64,000 nucleotides of DNA, taken from NCBI GenBank assembly GCA_934633985.1, contig CAKTYU010000009.1, positions 27,324 to 91,323 on the forward strand. The letters are read 5' to 3'. A program made the translations under genes and the position numbers. This DNA comes from an uncultured Clostridia bacterium. Lineage in GTDB: Bacteria; Bacillota; Clostridia; Christensenellales; CAG-138. The notes beneath the pieces are model-generated. The model had not been told where the DNA came from. It worked only from the letters and a program-made list of their open reading frames with translations, and made no database searches. Positions 52,831 to 62,133 of the stretch are shown here, piece by piece. Within the stretch, counting starts at the first letter, position 1; every line of letters starts with the position of its first letter.

Positions 52831-53843
52831 ATTTCAAGGCGACTGCGGAGCTTTTAAATGAGGGCGCGGCTCCGGTCATAACCGTATTCGGCGATTTCTG
52901 CTTGGACAAGTATCTCTATATTGACGCCGAGCTGGATGAGCCCTCCGTGGAGACCGGCCTTACGGCCTATCAGGTGACAGAGCAGCGGCTCTATGCCGGG
53001 GCCGCCGGCACTATAACGAACAACCTGTGTGCGCTGGGCGCAAGGGTATACTGCGTAGGCGTGGCTGGCGAGGACGGCGAGGGCGTCGGCCTGCTGCGGA
53101 AGCTTCGCGAGGCGGGGGCGGATACTTCATTTATGGTGAACACGGACAGGCGGCAGACCTGTACATACATAAAGCCCATGCGCCGCGAAAAGGGCAGCGT
53201 CCGCGAGATGAACAGGATCGACCTAAGGAACTTTACGGATACGCCGGCGCAGGTGGAGGATGAGCTTATAAGCAATCTGGAGAGGGCCGCCGGGCTTTCC
53301 GACGCCGTGATAGTATGCGACCAGTACCTCGAGGAGAACAAGGCCGCGGTGACGGCGCGGGTAAGGGAGGCCATTGCGCGCCTTGGGGAAAAATACCCGG
53401 ACGTTATATGGTATGCCGATTCCCGCGGGTATGCGGACAAGTTTGACAACGTCATTATAAAATGCAACCACAGGGAAATAGCCGCAATATTCGGCGAGGA
53501 CCCGGAGGACATGACGCCCGGGCGGGCGAAGGACTTGGCGGCGCGAATGTACGCCGAAAAGGGCAAACCCGTTATCGTAACGATGGGCGAAAGGGGGTCG
53601 GTGGTGTTCGACGGAAAGGGCTGCGACGTGCCGGCGTTCCCGGTAGAGGGCGAGATAGATATATGCGGCGCAGGGGACGCCTGTAACGCGGGGACGGTGT
53701 TTGCCCTGACAAAAGGCGCGGGGCTAAGGGAGGCGGCCGCCGTGGGCAACGCCTGCTCCAGCATAGTAATAAAGCAAATAGGCGCGACCGGCACGGCAGC
53801 GCTCCGGGATGTGCTGTATCTGCTTAAAAATTACGGAGGATAA
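52827..53843 (+). CDS. PfkB-family sugar kinase, RfaE/HldE-like
   Basis: 338 residues. PfkB motifs: VFGDFCLDKYLYID at the N-terminus, YAGAAGTITNNLCALGA (signature 1), KCNHREIAAIFG and the catalytic DICGAGDACNAGTVFAL (signature 2). The overall pattern is close to the kinase domain of HldE/RfaE, which phosphorylates heptose 7-phosphate at C1, but no fused or adjacent nucleotidyltransferase is present. Overlaps the previous gene by 4 bases. The substrate is inference. Confidence 0.88.
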   Translation: MNFKATAELLNEGAAPVITVFGDFCLDKYLYIDAELDEPSVETGLTAYQVTEQRLYAGAAGTITNNLCALGARVYCVGVAGEDGEGVGLLRKLREAGADTSFMVNTDRRQTCTYIKPMRREKGSVREMNRIDLRNFTDTPAQVEDELISNLERAAGLSDAVIVCDQYLEENKAAVTARVREAIARLGEKYPDVIWYADSRGYADKFDNVIIKCNHREIAAIFGEDPEDMTPGRAKDLAARMYAEKGKPVIVTMGERGSVVFDGKGCDVPAFPVEGEIDICGAGDACNAGTVFALTKGAGLREAAAVGNACSSIVIKQIGATGTAALRDVLYLLKNYGG

Positions 53844-53850
53844 GGAAAAG

Positions 53851-54828
53851 ATGAAGACCAAGGCTCTTTGGGTAACGGCGCCCGAAAAAATCGAAATAAG
53901 GGAAGTTGAGCTTCCTGCTCCGAGGTATGATGAGATCCAGGTGCACACAAGGGCTGTGGGAATATGCGCGTGGGATTCTTACCTTTACAGGGGGATGAGC
54001 GCGCCCGGCCCCATACCTTACAGGCTGGGCCACGAGGGAGTAGGTACGGTCACCGCTGTGGGAGAGGGAGTAAAGGGCTTTAAGCCCGGCGACAGCATAT
54101 TTGTCGGCACCGGCGGCGATGAGATGATGGCGGAGGACTTCAACGTGCAGTATGACTGCGCGGCAAAGATACCTGAGGGCGAGAGTGATTTTGCAAAATG
54201 GGTAGGCGAGCCTACGGTATGCGTGGTGAACCTCCTTCAAAAGGCCGACATACAGCCCGGCGACAGCGTAGTGCTCATAGGCGCGGGGTATATGGGGCTG
54301 CTGACGGTGCAGGGGCTTCGCGGCACGCCCTACGGAAGGGTGACGGTATTCGATATAAACGAGGATAACCTGGCCGTCGCGAGGGAGTATTTCCCGGAAG
54401 ACTGCTACAACACGGCGACCCCGGAGGGACAGGCGAGGATAGCCGAGATAAAGGCAGAGGGCGGCGCAGACGTGGTGATAGAATTTGCGGCGGCGGAGGC
54501 CACCTTCCGCCTGGCTAACGAGCTTACGGCAGGCGTGGGCGGAAAGCTGGTATTCGGCGCATGGCACAGGGGCGAAAGGACCATTGACGGTAACCGCTGG
54601 CATACCACCGGCCTCACCGTGATGAACGTTGCGCCCAAGACCAACCCGAGGTTCAGGGACCTTACGGCCCCCACCGGCGCGCTCATAGCCCGGGGGCTTT
54701 ACGACACGAAGCGGCTCGTGACCCACACCGCAAGGTTCGGCGATATGGACGGGATGAACGCCATATTTATCAAATCCATAAAAAAGACGGACGGATACAT
54801 AAAGGGCGTCATAATGTTTGACGAGTGA
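53851..54828 (+). CDS. MDR-family dehydrogenase without structural zinc lobe
   Basis: 325 residues. GroES-like N-terminus with the catalytic-zinc ligands Cys (VGICAWDS) and His-Glu (LGHEGVG), then a Rossmann fold (VVLIGAGYMGLLTVQGL). The four-cysteine structural zinc loop of classical alcohol dehydrogenases is absent. ATG 53851 follows GGAGG; the frame opens earlier inside the kinase gene. Probably oxidises a polyol or sugar within this pathway. Confidence 0.87.
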   Translation: MKTKALWVTAPEKIEIREVELPAPRYDEIQVHTRAVGICAWDSYLYRGMSAPGPIPYRLGHEGVGTVTAVGEGVKGFKPGDSIFVGTGGDEMMAEDFNVQYDCAAKIPEGESDFAKWVGEPTVCVVNLLQKADIQPGDSVVLIGAGYMGLLTVQGLRGTPYGRVTVFDINEDNLAVAREYFPEDCYNTATPEGQARIAEIKAEGGADVVIEFAAAEATFRLANELTAGVGGKLVFGAWHRGERTIDGNRWHTTGLTVMNVAPKTNPRFRDLTAPTGALIARGLYDTKRLVTHTARFGDMDGMNAIFIKSIKKTDGYIKGVIMFDE

Positions 54829-54888
54829 TCCGGGATGATACGGCGCAAGCCGATTATCAAATAAAACTTTTTTCAAGGAGGAAGAAAA

Positions 54889-56001
54889 ATGAAAAAGTTC
54901 CTGGCTATTTTTGTAGTGCTGGCAATGGTTCTGTCCATGGCGGCCTGCGCAGCCCCCGCTGCCGAAGAGCCCGCTCCCACCGAGGAAGCTCCGGCAACCG
55001 AAGAAACTACTGAGACCGCGGCCCCCGATGGGGAGGCAAAGAGCTTTAAGATCGCCTGCGTCATACCCTCCGGCGACCATGGCTTTACCGGCGAGTCCGT
55101 CGCGCACTGCAAGATGGAAGCCGAAGAGCTGATGAAGAAGTATGACGGTCTTGAGATCGTCGTAAAGGACGGCCTTGAGGCGTCCGATCAGATCACCTCT
55201 ATCGAGAACCTTATCGCGGGCGGCGATGTAGACCTTATCATGCTGTGGCCCATGGAGGGCGAAGCTCTCCGCAGCGCGGCCCAGACCATAATCGATGCAG
55301 GCATCGAGCTGGTGATCTACGACCGTCTCATCAACAACTTCCAGGGCCTTGTAGGCGAGATCATGGGCGATAACGTAGGCATCGGCAACATGATGGGCGA
55401 GTGGCTCAACACCTACTATGCCGACATGGACAAGGTACAGTACCTCCGCTTCGTGGGCGACAGCTCCACCGTTACCTCCCAGCGCTCCGAGGGCATGGAC
55501 GCCAAACTGGATCCCAAGTTCGAGCAGGTAGCCGAGACCTTCGTTACCGACTGGTCCACTGAGAAGTCCCAGAACCTCATGGAGGAGTGGCTCAACGCCC
55601 ATACCGCAGAGGAAGTAGCGGATCTTGATCTTATCGTTACCCACGATGACGAGATCGTTGACGGCCTTATGAACGCACTTGAGGCCTATACCGGCGGCGA
55701 CGTCAACGTAAAGGTTATCACCTCCGTCGGCGGCCGCGAGGACACCATGAAGAAGTTTGAGAACACCAAGACCGGAATCAAGTTCACCACCTTCTACTTT
55801 GCCCCCTCCTTCATCCGCGAGGCCCTGCGCCTTAGCGTAGCCCACCTCTATGGCGAGGAGTACACCGGTGCGAAGCTGGTAGACGGTCAGTATCTGATCC
55901 CCTCCTTCTCCATCTCCAACGCCGACGGCGCCGATATGGACTTTGACGCCTATCGTGCATCCGACATCTACGCAGAGCGCTACTCCATCGGCAATTTCTA
56001 A
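54889..56001 (+). CDS. sugar ABC transporter substrate-binding lipoprotein
   Basis: 370 residues, periplasmic-binding-protein type 4 (ribose/galactose class), anchored outside the membrane. Lipobox SMAAC; acidic Thr/Glu/Pro linker to about residue 50; then FKIACVIPSGDHGFTGESVAHC, DLIMLWPMEGEAL, IYDRLINNFQG and DLIVTHDDEIVDGLMNALEA. Codons appear optimised (many ATC). AAGGAGG precedes the ATG. Confidence 0.93.
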   Translation: MKKFLAIFVVLAMVLSMAACAAPAAEEPAPTEEAPATEETTETAAPDGEAKSFKIACVIPSGDHGFTGESVAHCKMEAEELMKKYDGLEIVVKDGLEASDQITSIENLIAGGDVDLIMLWPMEGEALRSAAQTIIDAGIELVIYDRLINNFQGLVGEIMGDNVGIGNMMGEWLNTYYADMDKVQYLRFVGDSSTVTSQRSEGMDAKLDPKFEQVAETFVTDWSTEKSQNLMEEWLNAHTAEEVADLDLIVTHDDEIVDGLMNALEAYTGGDVNVKVITSVGGREDTMKKFENTKTGIKFTTFYFAPSFIREALRLSVAHLYGEEYTGAKLVDGQYLIPSFSISNADGADMDFDAYRASDIYAERYSIGNF

Positions 56002-56037
56002 AGAGATGACTGAAAAAGCTCTTTAAAGAGCGTAAAT

Positions 56038-56071
56038 CGGGCCGGTCGCGGATCGGCCGGCCCGCATTTTA
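56038..56071 (+). terminator. partial terminator after the binding-protein gene
   Basis: CGGGCCGG (56038-56045) pairs perfectly with CCGGCCCG (56057-56064), followed by catttta. With the binding protein upstream and the ATPase downstream, it probably lets part of transcription through and keeps binding-protein mRNA in excess. Confidence 0.6.
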
Positions 56072-56199
56072 CTTAACTTACCTTACGGCCATAAGGCCTT
56101 GCAGCTTATTTTAACCTTGACCAATGATTTCGTATCAAACAGCCATGGCGCATGGCGATCACCATATATATTAAACTTCAGAGAGGAGAGAAACGGCAG

Positions 56200-57705
56200 A
56201 TGCTCGTAGAAATGAAGGGCATAGTGATGGATTTCGGGCCCGTGCGGGCTGTCGATCACGTCGATCTGACCGTGGAGCCGGGTACCATAGTCGGTCTTCT
56301 CGGCGAAAACGGCGCGGGCAAGTCCACCCTGATGAACGTGCTGGCAGGCACATATCAGGCGACGGCGGGCGAAATATTCATCAACGGCAAAAAGGTAAAC
56401 ATAGCAAACGCCAAGATCGCAAATCAGTACGGTATACGCTTTATACATCAGGAGCTCAACCTGTGCAACGACCTCAAGGTATTTGAGAACATGTTCCTTG
56501 GGGACGAGATGACGAAAAAGGGAGGCTTTCTCGACAAGAAGGAGATGATCGCCCGATGCAGGGAGGTCTTCGACCGCATGAAGGTGAGCATAGATCCCAG
56601 CGAGACCGTCGTAAACCTCACGGCGGCGGATAAGCAGCTCGTGGAGATAGGCAAGGCGCTGCTTTTCAAGAGCGAGCTCATAATAATGGACGAGCCTTCC
56701 ACGGCGCTTTCCACTCACGAGATAGATAACCTCTTCGAGATAATGCGCCAGCTCCATACCGAGGGAGTGAGCTTCATATATATCTCCCACAAGATGCCCG
56801 AGCTTTTCGAAATATGCGACGTGTACTATGTGCTGCGGGACGGCAGGCTTGTGGCAAAGGGCAATTTTGCCGACGTGGACGAAAACGAGATAACGGAGCT
56901 AATGATAGGCCGCCAGCTTGCGGACGACGACTTCTCCGACCATGAAAGCGCGGCGACGGAGGAGGTGGCGCTGGAGGTGGAAAACCTCAGCGGCGAGGGC
57001 TTTGAAAATGTGAGCTTCAAGCTGCACAGGGGCGAGATACTCGCCGTGACAGGCTTGCAGGGCAGCGGCCGCGATTCCCTTGCGGACGCGCTGTTCGGCG
57101 TCATACCAGCCACAGGCCGGCTTGTCATCGCAGACAGGGCGATGCGCTCCGGGGCGAGGATATCTACATTTATGAGGAACCACGTTGCGTTGGTGCCGAG
57201 GATGCGCAAGGAGCGCGGCATACACAACGACCTATCGATAAAGGACAACCTTTACATGGCGTACCTCAACACCGACTTCGACAGGCTCTTCATAAGCAAA
57301 AAGGATGTGGAGGAAAGGTTCGAAAGGGAGAAGAAGGTGATGTCCGTAAAGGTCGGCAGCTCCGGCGACCCCATAACCTCACTATCCGGCGGCAACCAGC
57401 AGAAGGTCATATTGGGCAAATGGATGGAGGCGAACGCCGACATACTGCTGCTCGACAACCCGACCCAGGGCATAGACGTGGGCACCAAGTTTGAAATATA
57501 CCACCTCATACTCAAGCTCGCCAAAGCGGGCAAGGCCATAATCGTATTCAGCCAGGAGTACCCCGAAATATACAAGGTGGCGGATAAGTGCATGGTGCTT
57601 TACAAGGGAAGGGTAAACGCGGTGCTGGATCGGGAAGAGCTTACGGAAAAGAATGTAATGTACTACTCTACGGGCGCTAATTTGGAGGGCGAAAAGAATG
57701 CTTAG
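56200..57705 (+). CDS. sugar ABC transporter ATP-binding protein, RbsA/MglA type
   Basis: 501 residues, two fused ATPase domains. Domain 1: Walker A GENGAGKSTL, signature LTAADKQLVEI, Walker B LIIMDEPSTAL. Domain 2 has a degenerate Walker A (GLQGSGRDSL, usual for this class), signature LSGGNQQKV and Walker B ILLLDNPTQGIDVG, in which the catalytic Glu usually seen (DEPT) is Asn. ATG 56200 has a GAGAGGAG site; it overlaps the permease gene by 8 bases. Confidence 0.93.
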   Translation: MLVEMKGIVMDFGPVRAVDHVDLTVEPGTIVGLLGENGAGKSTLMNVLAGTYQATAGEIFINGKKVNIANAKIANQYGIRFIHQELNLCNDLKVFENMFLGDEMTKKGGFLDKKEMIARCREVFDRMKVSIDPSETVVNLTAADKQLVEIGKALLFKSELIIMDEPSTALSTHEIDNLFEIMRQLHTEGVSFIYISHKMPELFEICDVYYVLRDGRLVAKGNFADVDENEITELMIGRQLADDDFSDHESAATEEVALEVENLSGEGFENVSFKLHRGEILAVTGLQGSGRDSLADALFGVIPATGRLVIADRAMRSGARISTFMRNHVALVPRMRKERGIHNDLSIKDNLYMAYLNTDFDRLFISKKDVEERFEREKKVMSVKVGSSGDPITSLSGGNQQKVILGKWMEANADILLLDNPTQGIDVGTKFEIYHLILKLAKAGKAIIVFSQEYPEIYKVADKCMVLYKGRVNAVLDREELTEKNVMYYSTGANLEGEKNA

Positions 57706-58684
57706 TGCAAAGATAAACATTAAGGATATATTCAAAAAGCTGCTGCATGAATACAGCTTCGTGCTGTCGTTCATACTGCTGGTGGCCATAGCCGCCTCGG
57801 TAAACAAGAATTTCTTCACATGGACCAACATATCCAACATATTCGTTCAAAGCTCCATGATAGGCCTTATCGCAATGGGCATGAGCATGGTTATATCCAC
57901 CGGACAGATAGATATATCCGTGGGCGCGCAGGTCGCCTTCATAGGCGGCTTCGGCATACTCGTCTTGAACAAGACCGGAAGCGTATGGGTAATGCTTGCG
58001 TTCTGCTGCGCGGTGGGCCTGGGCATAGGCATGATAAACGGCCTGCTCATAACCAAGGGCGGTATGCCCTCTATGATAGCTACTATGGCGATGCAGAGCG
58101 CCTGCCGCTCCGTAATAAACCACTTCGGATCCGGCGGCCCCTTCACGGTGGATTCAAAGCTCTATGAATCCTTCCGCGTGCTGGCCATAGGCGGCATACA
58201 GATAACCAAGAGCTTTAAGATACCCTATCTTATGATCATATTCATCGTTGCCGTGATAATTTTCGACAACATAATGAGAAACACTAAGCTGGGCAAGCAC
58301 ATATACGCGGTGGGCAGCAACGAGGTATCCGCACGGCTCTCCGGCATAAACGTGGATCTCGTAAAGATAACTACCTACGTTATTACCGGCCTCATGTGCG
58401 GCCTTGCGGCGTTCATATACGCCTCCAGAATGACCGCGGTGGCGGCGGCCTCCGCAGCCACTAACTACGAGATGGACGCCATAGCCGCCGTCGCCATAGG
58501 CGGCACGGCAATGAGCGGCGGGCGCGGCAAGATAATCGGCACCTTTGCCGGCGTGCTCATGTTCAAGATCATAAGCAATATACTTACCGCTGCAGACGTT
58601 TCCACCTTCCTCAACGGCGCAATAAGCGGCGCGATCATAGTTATCGCCGTGCTGCTTCAGAATTTCCAGAACCGCAAGCGCTAA
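57698..58684 (+). CDS. sugar ABC transporter permease, RbsC type
   Basis: 328 residues, eight or more hydrophobic segments. Motifs: GLIAMGMSMVISTGQIDISVGAQVAF, KGGMPSMIATMAMQSACRS, HIYAVGSNEVSARLSGINV and AIGGTAMSGGRGKIIGTFAG. Completes an importer together with the binding protein and the ATPase. Confidence 0.93.
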   Translation: MLSAKINIKDIFKKLLHEYSFVLSFILLVAIAASVNKNFFTWTNISNIFVQSSMIGLIAMGMSMVISTGQIDISVGAQVAFIGGFGILVLNKTGSVWVMLAFCCAVGLGIGMINGLLITKGGMPSMIATMAMQSACRSVINHFGSGGPFTVDSKLYESFRVLAIGGIQITKSFKIPYLMIIFIVAVIIFDNIMRNTKLGKHIYAVGSNEVSARLSGINVDLVKITTYVITGLMCGLAAFIYASRMTAVAAASAATNYEMDAIAAVAIGGTAMSGGRGKIIGTFAGVLMFKIISNILTAADVSTFLNGAISGAIIVIAVLLQNFQNRKR

Positions 58685-58722
58685 GGCGCCCGGGAACATT
58701 AAAAAAGAAAGGAAAAACGACC

Positions 58723-59769
58723 ATGATAAAAATCGGTATTATTGGCTGCGGCAAAATAACCGAGGTGCGCCACGCGCCCGAATACGCCGAAAATCCCAAC
58801 TGCAAGCTCACCGCCTTCTTTGATGTGGTAAAGGACAGGGCGGAGGCCTTCGCAAAGCAGTACGACGCCAAAGCATACGATACGATAGAGGACCTGCTCG
58901 CCTCGGATGTGGACGCCGTGAGCGTATGCGTCGCCAACAGGTATCACGCGGAGGTCGCCATAAAGGCGCTCAAGGCGGGCAAGCACGTACTGTGCGAAAA
59001 GCCCATGGCCACTACTTCGGAGGACTGCGAGGATATGGTGAAGGCGGCGAGGGACGCCGGAAAATTCCTTATGATAGGCCAGAATCAGCGCCTTGCCAAG
59101 GCCCACGCCAAGGCGCGCGAGATAATACAGAGCGGAGAAATGGGCAAGGTGATAACCTTCGAGACCAAGTTCGAGCATCCCGGCCCGGAGGGATGGACGG
59201 GAGTCAAGGATTCCTGGTTCTTCGATAAAAAGATAGCCTCCTTCGGCGTAATGGCGGATCTCGGCGTACACAAGACTGACCTTATATATTTCCTTACGGG
59301 CAAGAGGGTGGCAAGAACCAGCGCCGTGCTCGCAACTCTGGATAAGAAGCTATCCGACGGGACGCCCATATCCGTGGACGACAACGCATACGCGATATAT
59401 ACTCTTGAGGACGGCACCGTGGGAACGATGCACGTAAGCTGGACCGATTACGGCGTAGAGGATAATTCCACCAAGGTATATATGCAGGGCGGCGTGCTTA
59501 GGATGTACGACGATCCCAGGTATTCCCTCATAGTCGAAAAGAAGGACGGCACAGTGACGCCCTATGAGCTGGATCTTCTCACCTCCAACAAGGAGCAGAC
59601 CAGCGGCGGACGCACCTCGACCGGCGTTATAGACGCGTTCATAAACAGCATATTGACCAACACGCCCCCGGAAATATCCGGCGAAAGCGCTATATGGGCG
59701 ATGAAGGCGATATTCGCCAACGAGATATCCGCCGAGACCGGCAAAGCGGTGGATATAGAGCTTAACTAA
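58723..59769 (+). CDS. Gfo/Idh/MocA-family oxidoreductase
   Basis: 348 residues. NAD(P)-binding N-terminus IGIIGCGKITEVRHAPEYA; the catalytic EKP motif is HVLCEKPMATTSEDCEDMV; the C-terminal half fits GFO_IDH_MocA_C (WFFDKKIASFGVMADLGVHKTDLIYFL). Family members oxidise sugars, inositols or sugar acids. AAAGGAAA precedes the ATG. Substrate unknown. Confidence 0.92.
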   Translation: MIKIGIIGCGKITEVRHAPEYAENPNCKLTAFFDVVKDRAEAFAKQYDAKAYDTIEDLLASDVDAVSVCVANRYHAEVAIKALKAGKHVLCEKPMATTSEDCEDMVKAARDAGKFLMIGQNQRLAKAHAKAREIIQSGEMGKVITFETKFEHPGPEGWTGVKDSWFFDKKIASFGVMADLGVHKTDLIYFLTGKRVARTSAVLATLDKKLSDGTPISVDDNAYAIYTLEDGTVGTMHVSWTDYGVEDNSTKVYMQGGVLRMYDDPRYSLIVEKKDGTVTPYELDLLTSNKEQTSGGRTSTGVIDAFINSILTNTPPEISGESAIWAMKAIFANEISAETGKAVDIELN

Positions 59770-59779
59770 GGAGGATATT

Positions 59780-60769
59780 ATGAAAAGGCCTATCACCATA
59801 ACAACGGGTCAGTTCGGCGACCTCCCCCTTGAGGAGCTTTGCAGGCTTATGAACTCAATGGGATATGAGGGGCTGGAGATCGCCTGCCACGCCCATCTGG
59901 ATGTTCACAGGGTGCTGGAGGACGAGGAGTATGTAAGGTGGTTTAAGGATACGCTCGCCAAGTATGATTTGAAGTGCTGGGCGCTGGGGGCGCACCTTAT
60001 CGGCCAGTGCGTCGGCGACAACTGGGACGAGCGGCTGGACAATTTTGCGCCTGCCGCGCTGTCGGGCAAGCCGGATGAAATAAGGAACTGGGCGATAGAG
60101 GAGATGAAAACGGTGGCGCACGCGGCGCATAAGCTGGGCGTACATATCGTCACCTGCTTTTTGGGCTCGCCTATATGGTATTACTGGTATTCTTTCCCCC
60201 AGACCTCACAGAAAATGGTGGACGATGGCTTCGCGAGGATAAAGGAGCTTTGGAGCCCCATATTCGACGTGTTTGACGAGTGCGGAGTAAAATTCGCCCT
60301 CGAGGTACACCCCACAGAAATCGCCTTTGACTATTACAGCACGGAGAAGCTTCTGAAGGTATTCGACCGCCGGCCCACGCTGGGGCTCAACTTTGACCCC
60401 TCCCACCTCGTATGGCAGGGCGTTAATCCCTGCGTTTTCCTCAGGGACTTTGCGGACAGGATATATCACGTACACATGAAGGACGTAAAGGTGACGCTGG
60501 ACGGGCGCGCAGGCATACTTGGCAGCCATATAGAATTCGGCGACACCAGAAGGGGCTGGAACTTCGTATCGCTGGGGCACGGCGACGTGGACTTTGACGG
60601 CATAATACGCGAACTCAACCAAATGGGATACCATGGCCCGCTTTCCGTGGAATGGGAGGATAGCGGAATGGAGCGCACCTTCGGGGCGCGGGAGGCCTAT
60701 GAGTTTACTAAGAAGATCAACTTTGAGCCGTCGGATATAGCTTTTGACTCGGCGCTCAAGACGGACTGA
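59780..60769 (+). CDS. sugar phosphate isomerase/epimerase (TIM barrel)
   Basis: 329 residues of the AP-endonuclease 2/IolE-like family. Metal-site motifs: FALEVHPTEIAFDYY, LNFDPSHLVWQG, RIYHVHMKDVKV and GPLSVEWEDSGM. Starts 10 bases after the oxidoreductase stop with AGGAGG; such pairs often act in sequence on one sugar. Confidence 0.92.
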   Translation: MKRPITITTGQFGDLPLEELCRLMNSMGYEGLEIACHAHLDVHRVLEDEEYVRWFKDTLAKYDLKCWALGAHLIGQCVGDNWDERLDNFAPAALSGKPDEIRNWAIEEMKTVAHAAHKLGVHIVTCFLGSPIWYYWYSFPQTSQKMVDDGFARIKELWSPIFDVFDECGVKFALEVHPTEIAFDYYSTEKLLKVFDRRPTLGLNFDPSHLVWQGVNPCVFLRDFADRIYHVHMKDVKVTLDGRAGILGSHIEFGDTRRGWNFVSLGHGDVDFDGIIRELNQMGYHGPLSVEWEDSGMERTFGAREAYEFTKKINFEPSDIAFDSALKTD

Positions 60770-60790
60770 CAGATAAAACCTAAAAGCGCA

Positions 60791-60815
60791 GGGGCGGATG
60801 ATCTCCGCCCCCCGA
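60791..60815 (+). terminator. hairpin before the ROK kinase gene
   Basis: GGGGCGGA pairs with TCCGCCCC around a 5-base loop, followed by cccgattattta. A weak or partial terminator in the 71-base gap. Confidence 0.5.
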
Positions 60816-60840
60816 TTATTTATACGGGTGAGTAAAAAAT

Positions 60841-61770
60841 ATGAATGAAACTGTTCTTGCCATAGATATAGGCGGTTCAAAATACATGGTAGGCCTCGTA
60901 AAGGAGGGAAAGGTGCTTCGTGCATCGCGCTTTACATGGAGGGAGCTTACCGAAAAGGGAATATTGGAAAGCATAACGGAATCGGCCCATGGGCTCCTTG
61001 ACGGCTGGGAGGGGGAGCCGCCATACATGATAGGCGTGACTATACCCGGCCTTGCGGATCCCCAAAGGGGGGTATGGGTAGAGGCGTGCTTTTCCGGCGT
61101 GGGTGATGTGCCCATCGCCGCGGCGCTGGAGGAAGAGTTCGGCATACCGGCCTTTATAGATAACGACGGGCAGGCCTGCGCCCTTGCGGAAAGGCTGTAC
61201 GGAGGATGCCGCGACACCGGGGATTTTATATACCTCACGGTATCCAACGGCTGCGGCGGCGCGGTTTTTGTAAACGATACGCTCTACTATGGGTGCAGCG
61301 GCAACGCGGGGGAGATAGGCCACATTACCGTAGTGGACGGCGGCAGGCAATGCAAGTGCGGGGCGAAGGGCTGCCTTGAAATGTATGCGTCGGGCCCCGC
61401 CATAGTGAATAATTTTATGGAGCTGGGCGGGCAGGCCGGCAACGGCCCCATCGATGCGCGGATAATAGCGGAAATGGCAAGAGGCGGCGATGAGATAGCC
61501 GTAAGGACATACGAAAAAGAGGGCTTTTACATAGGCAAGGCCCTTGCTGCGGTGTGCAATGTGCTGAACCCCGAGAGGATAATCATCGGCGGGGGAGTTA
61601 GCCTTGCGTTTGATCTTTTTGAAAGGGCCATGTGGAAAAAGATAAACGAATCCATATACAAAAACGCCAACCGGCGCCTGAGCATAGAGCCCACATGCCT
61701 TGGCTATAACGGCGGATTGATAGGGGCGGCCGCCGTAGCTGTTTGCAGCCGCGCCGGGCTTTACAGATAG
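60841..61770 (+). CDS. ROK-family sugar kinase
   Basis: 309 residues, no HTH, so a kinase rather than a repressor. ATP-binding AIDIGGSKYMVGLV; catalytic Asp in PAFIDNDGQACALAE; NGCGGAVFVND; ROK zinc motif GHITVVDGGRQCKCGAKGCLE; GGGVSLAFDLF. Glucokinase-like; phosphorylates an imported hexose-type sugar. Last gene of the locus and of the GC-rich part of the window. Confidence 0.92.
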   Translation: MNETVLAIDIGGSKYMVGLVKEGKVLRASRFTWRELTEKGILESITESAHGLLDGWEGEPPYMIGVTIPGLADPQRGVWVEACFSGVGDVPIAAALEEEFGIPAFIDNDGQACALAERLYGGCRDTGDFIYLTVSNGCGGAVFVNDTLYYGCSGNAGEIGHITVVDGGRQCKCGAKGCLEMYASGPAIVNNFMELGGQAGNGPIDARIIAEMARGGDEIAVRTYEKEGFYIGKALAAVCNVLNPERIIIGGGVSLAFDLFERAMWKKINESIYKNANRRLSIEPTCLGYNGGLIGAAAVAVCSRAGLYR

Positions 61771-61801
61771 GGGGGCTAATATTATATCTTATAGCGACTT
61801 A

Positions 61802-61945
61802 ATGTTCCACCATGACAGGCTTATGCTTGGAGGACGTGGTAAAAACACTTACCGGGCTGTGCCATGGAAATTATACAAAAAGGTAGCCATTTCTACGGTT
61901 CTCCTTTTTGTTATCAACCAAAACCCCGCCATAGTGGCAGGGTAA
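61802..61945 (+). CDS. possible small ORF
   Basis: A 47-codon frame from ATG 61802 (MFHHDRLMLGGRGKNTYRAV...) to TAA. It is short, has no clear ribosome-binding site and no family I recognise. It lies at the step from GC-rich to AT-rich DNA. It could be a remnant of a mobile-element gene or chance. The hairpin CCCGCCA/TGGCAGG overlaps its end. Confidence 0.2.
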   Translation: MFHHDRLMLGGRGKNTYRAVPWKLYKKVAISTVLLFVINQNPAIVAG

Positions 61946-62038
61946 AGAAAAGCTTGAGCAGTGAGTTAAAAAAATTAATGTGCTAAACTGTGTACAAGCC
62001 TGCCAGCCAAAGAAGTTTAACACATTAGTAAACATTAA

Positions 62039-62113
62039 ATGCCAAAGCAAAATAATGTCACACACAGTTTAGCACATAAGAAGTGGAATTGTAAGTATCA
62101 CATAGTATTTGCA
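62039..62113 (+). pseudogene. relic of an IS200-type transposase, N-terminal end only
   Basis: From ATG 62039 the frame reads MPKQNNVTHSLAHKKWNCKYHIVFA, a close match to the start of IS200/IS605 TnpA (...LAH-KWNCKYHIVFAPKYRR). It breaks off after VFA, near 62113, and the next bases continue as other sequence. A 16-bp perfect inverted repeat, ATGTGCTAAACTGTGT (61978-61993) with ACACAGTTTAGCACAT (62062-62077), overlaps it. I read it as an insertion-sequence scar. Confidence 0.7.
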
Positions 62114-62133
62114 ATGGTATTTTCAATCACACA

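Noticed and set aside
53824..55845. 673-codon minus-strand frame opposite the MDR dehydrogenase and binding-protein genes
   Set aside because: It runs across two well-supported plus-strand genes and their gap, with low-complexity His/Tyr/Gly-rich translation; a shadow frame.
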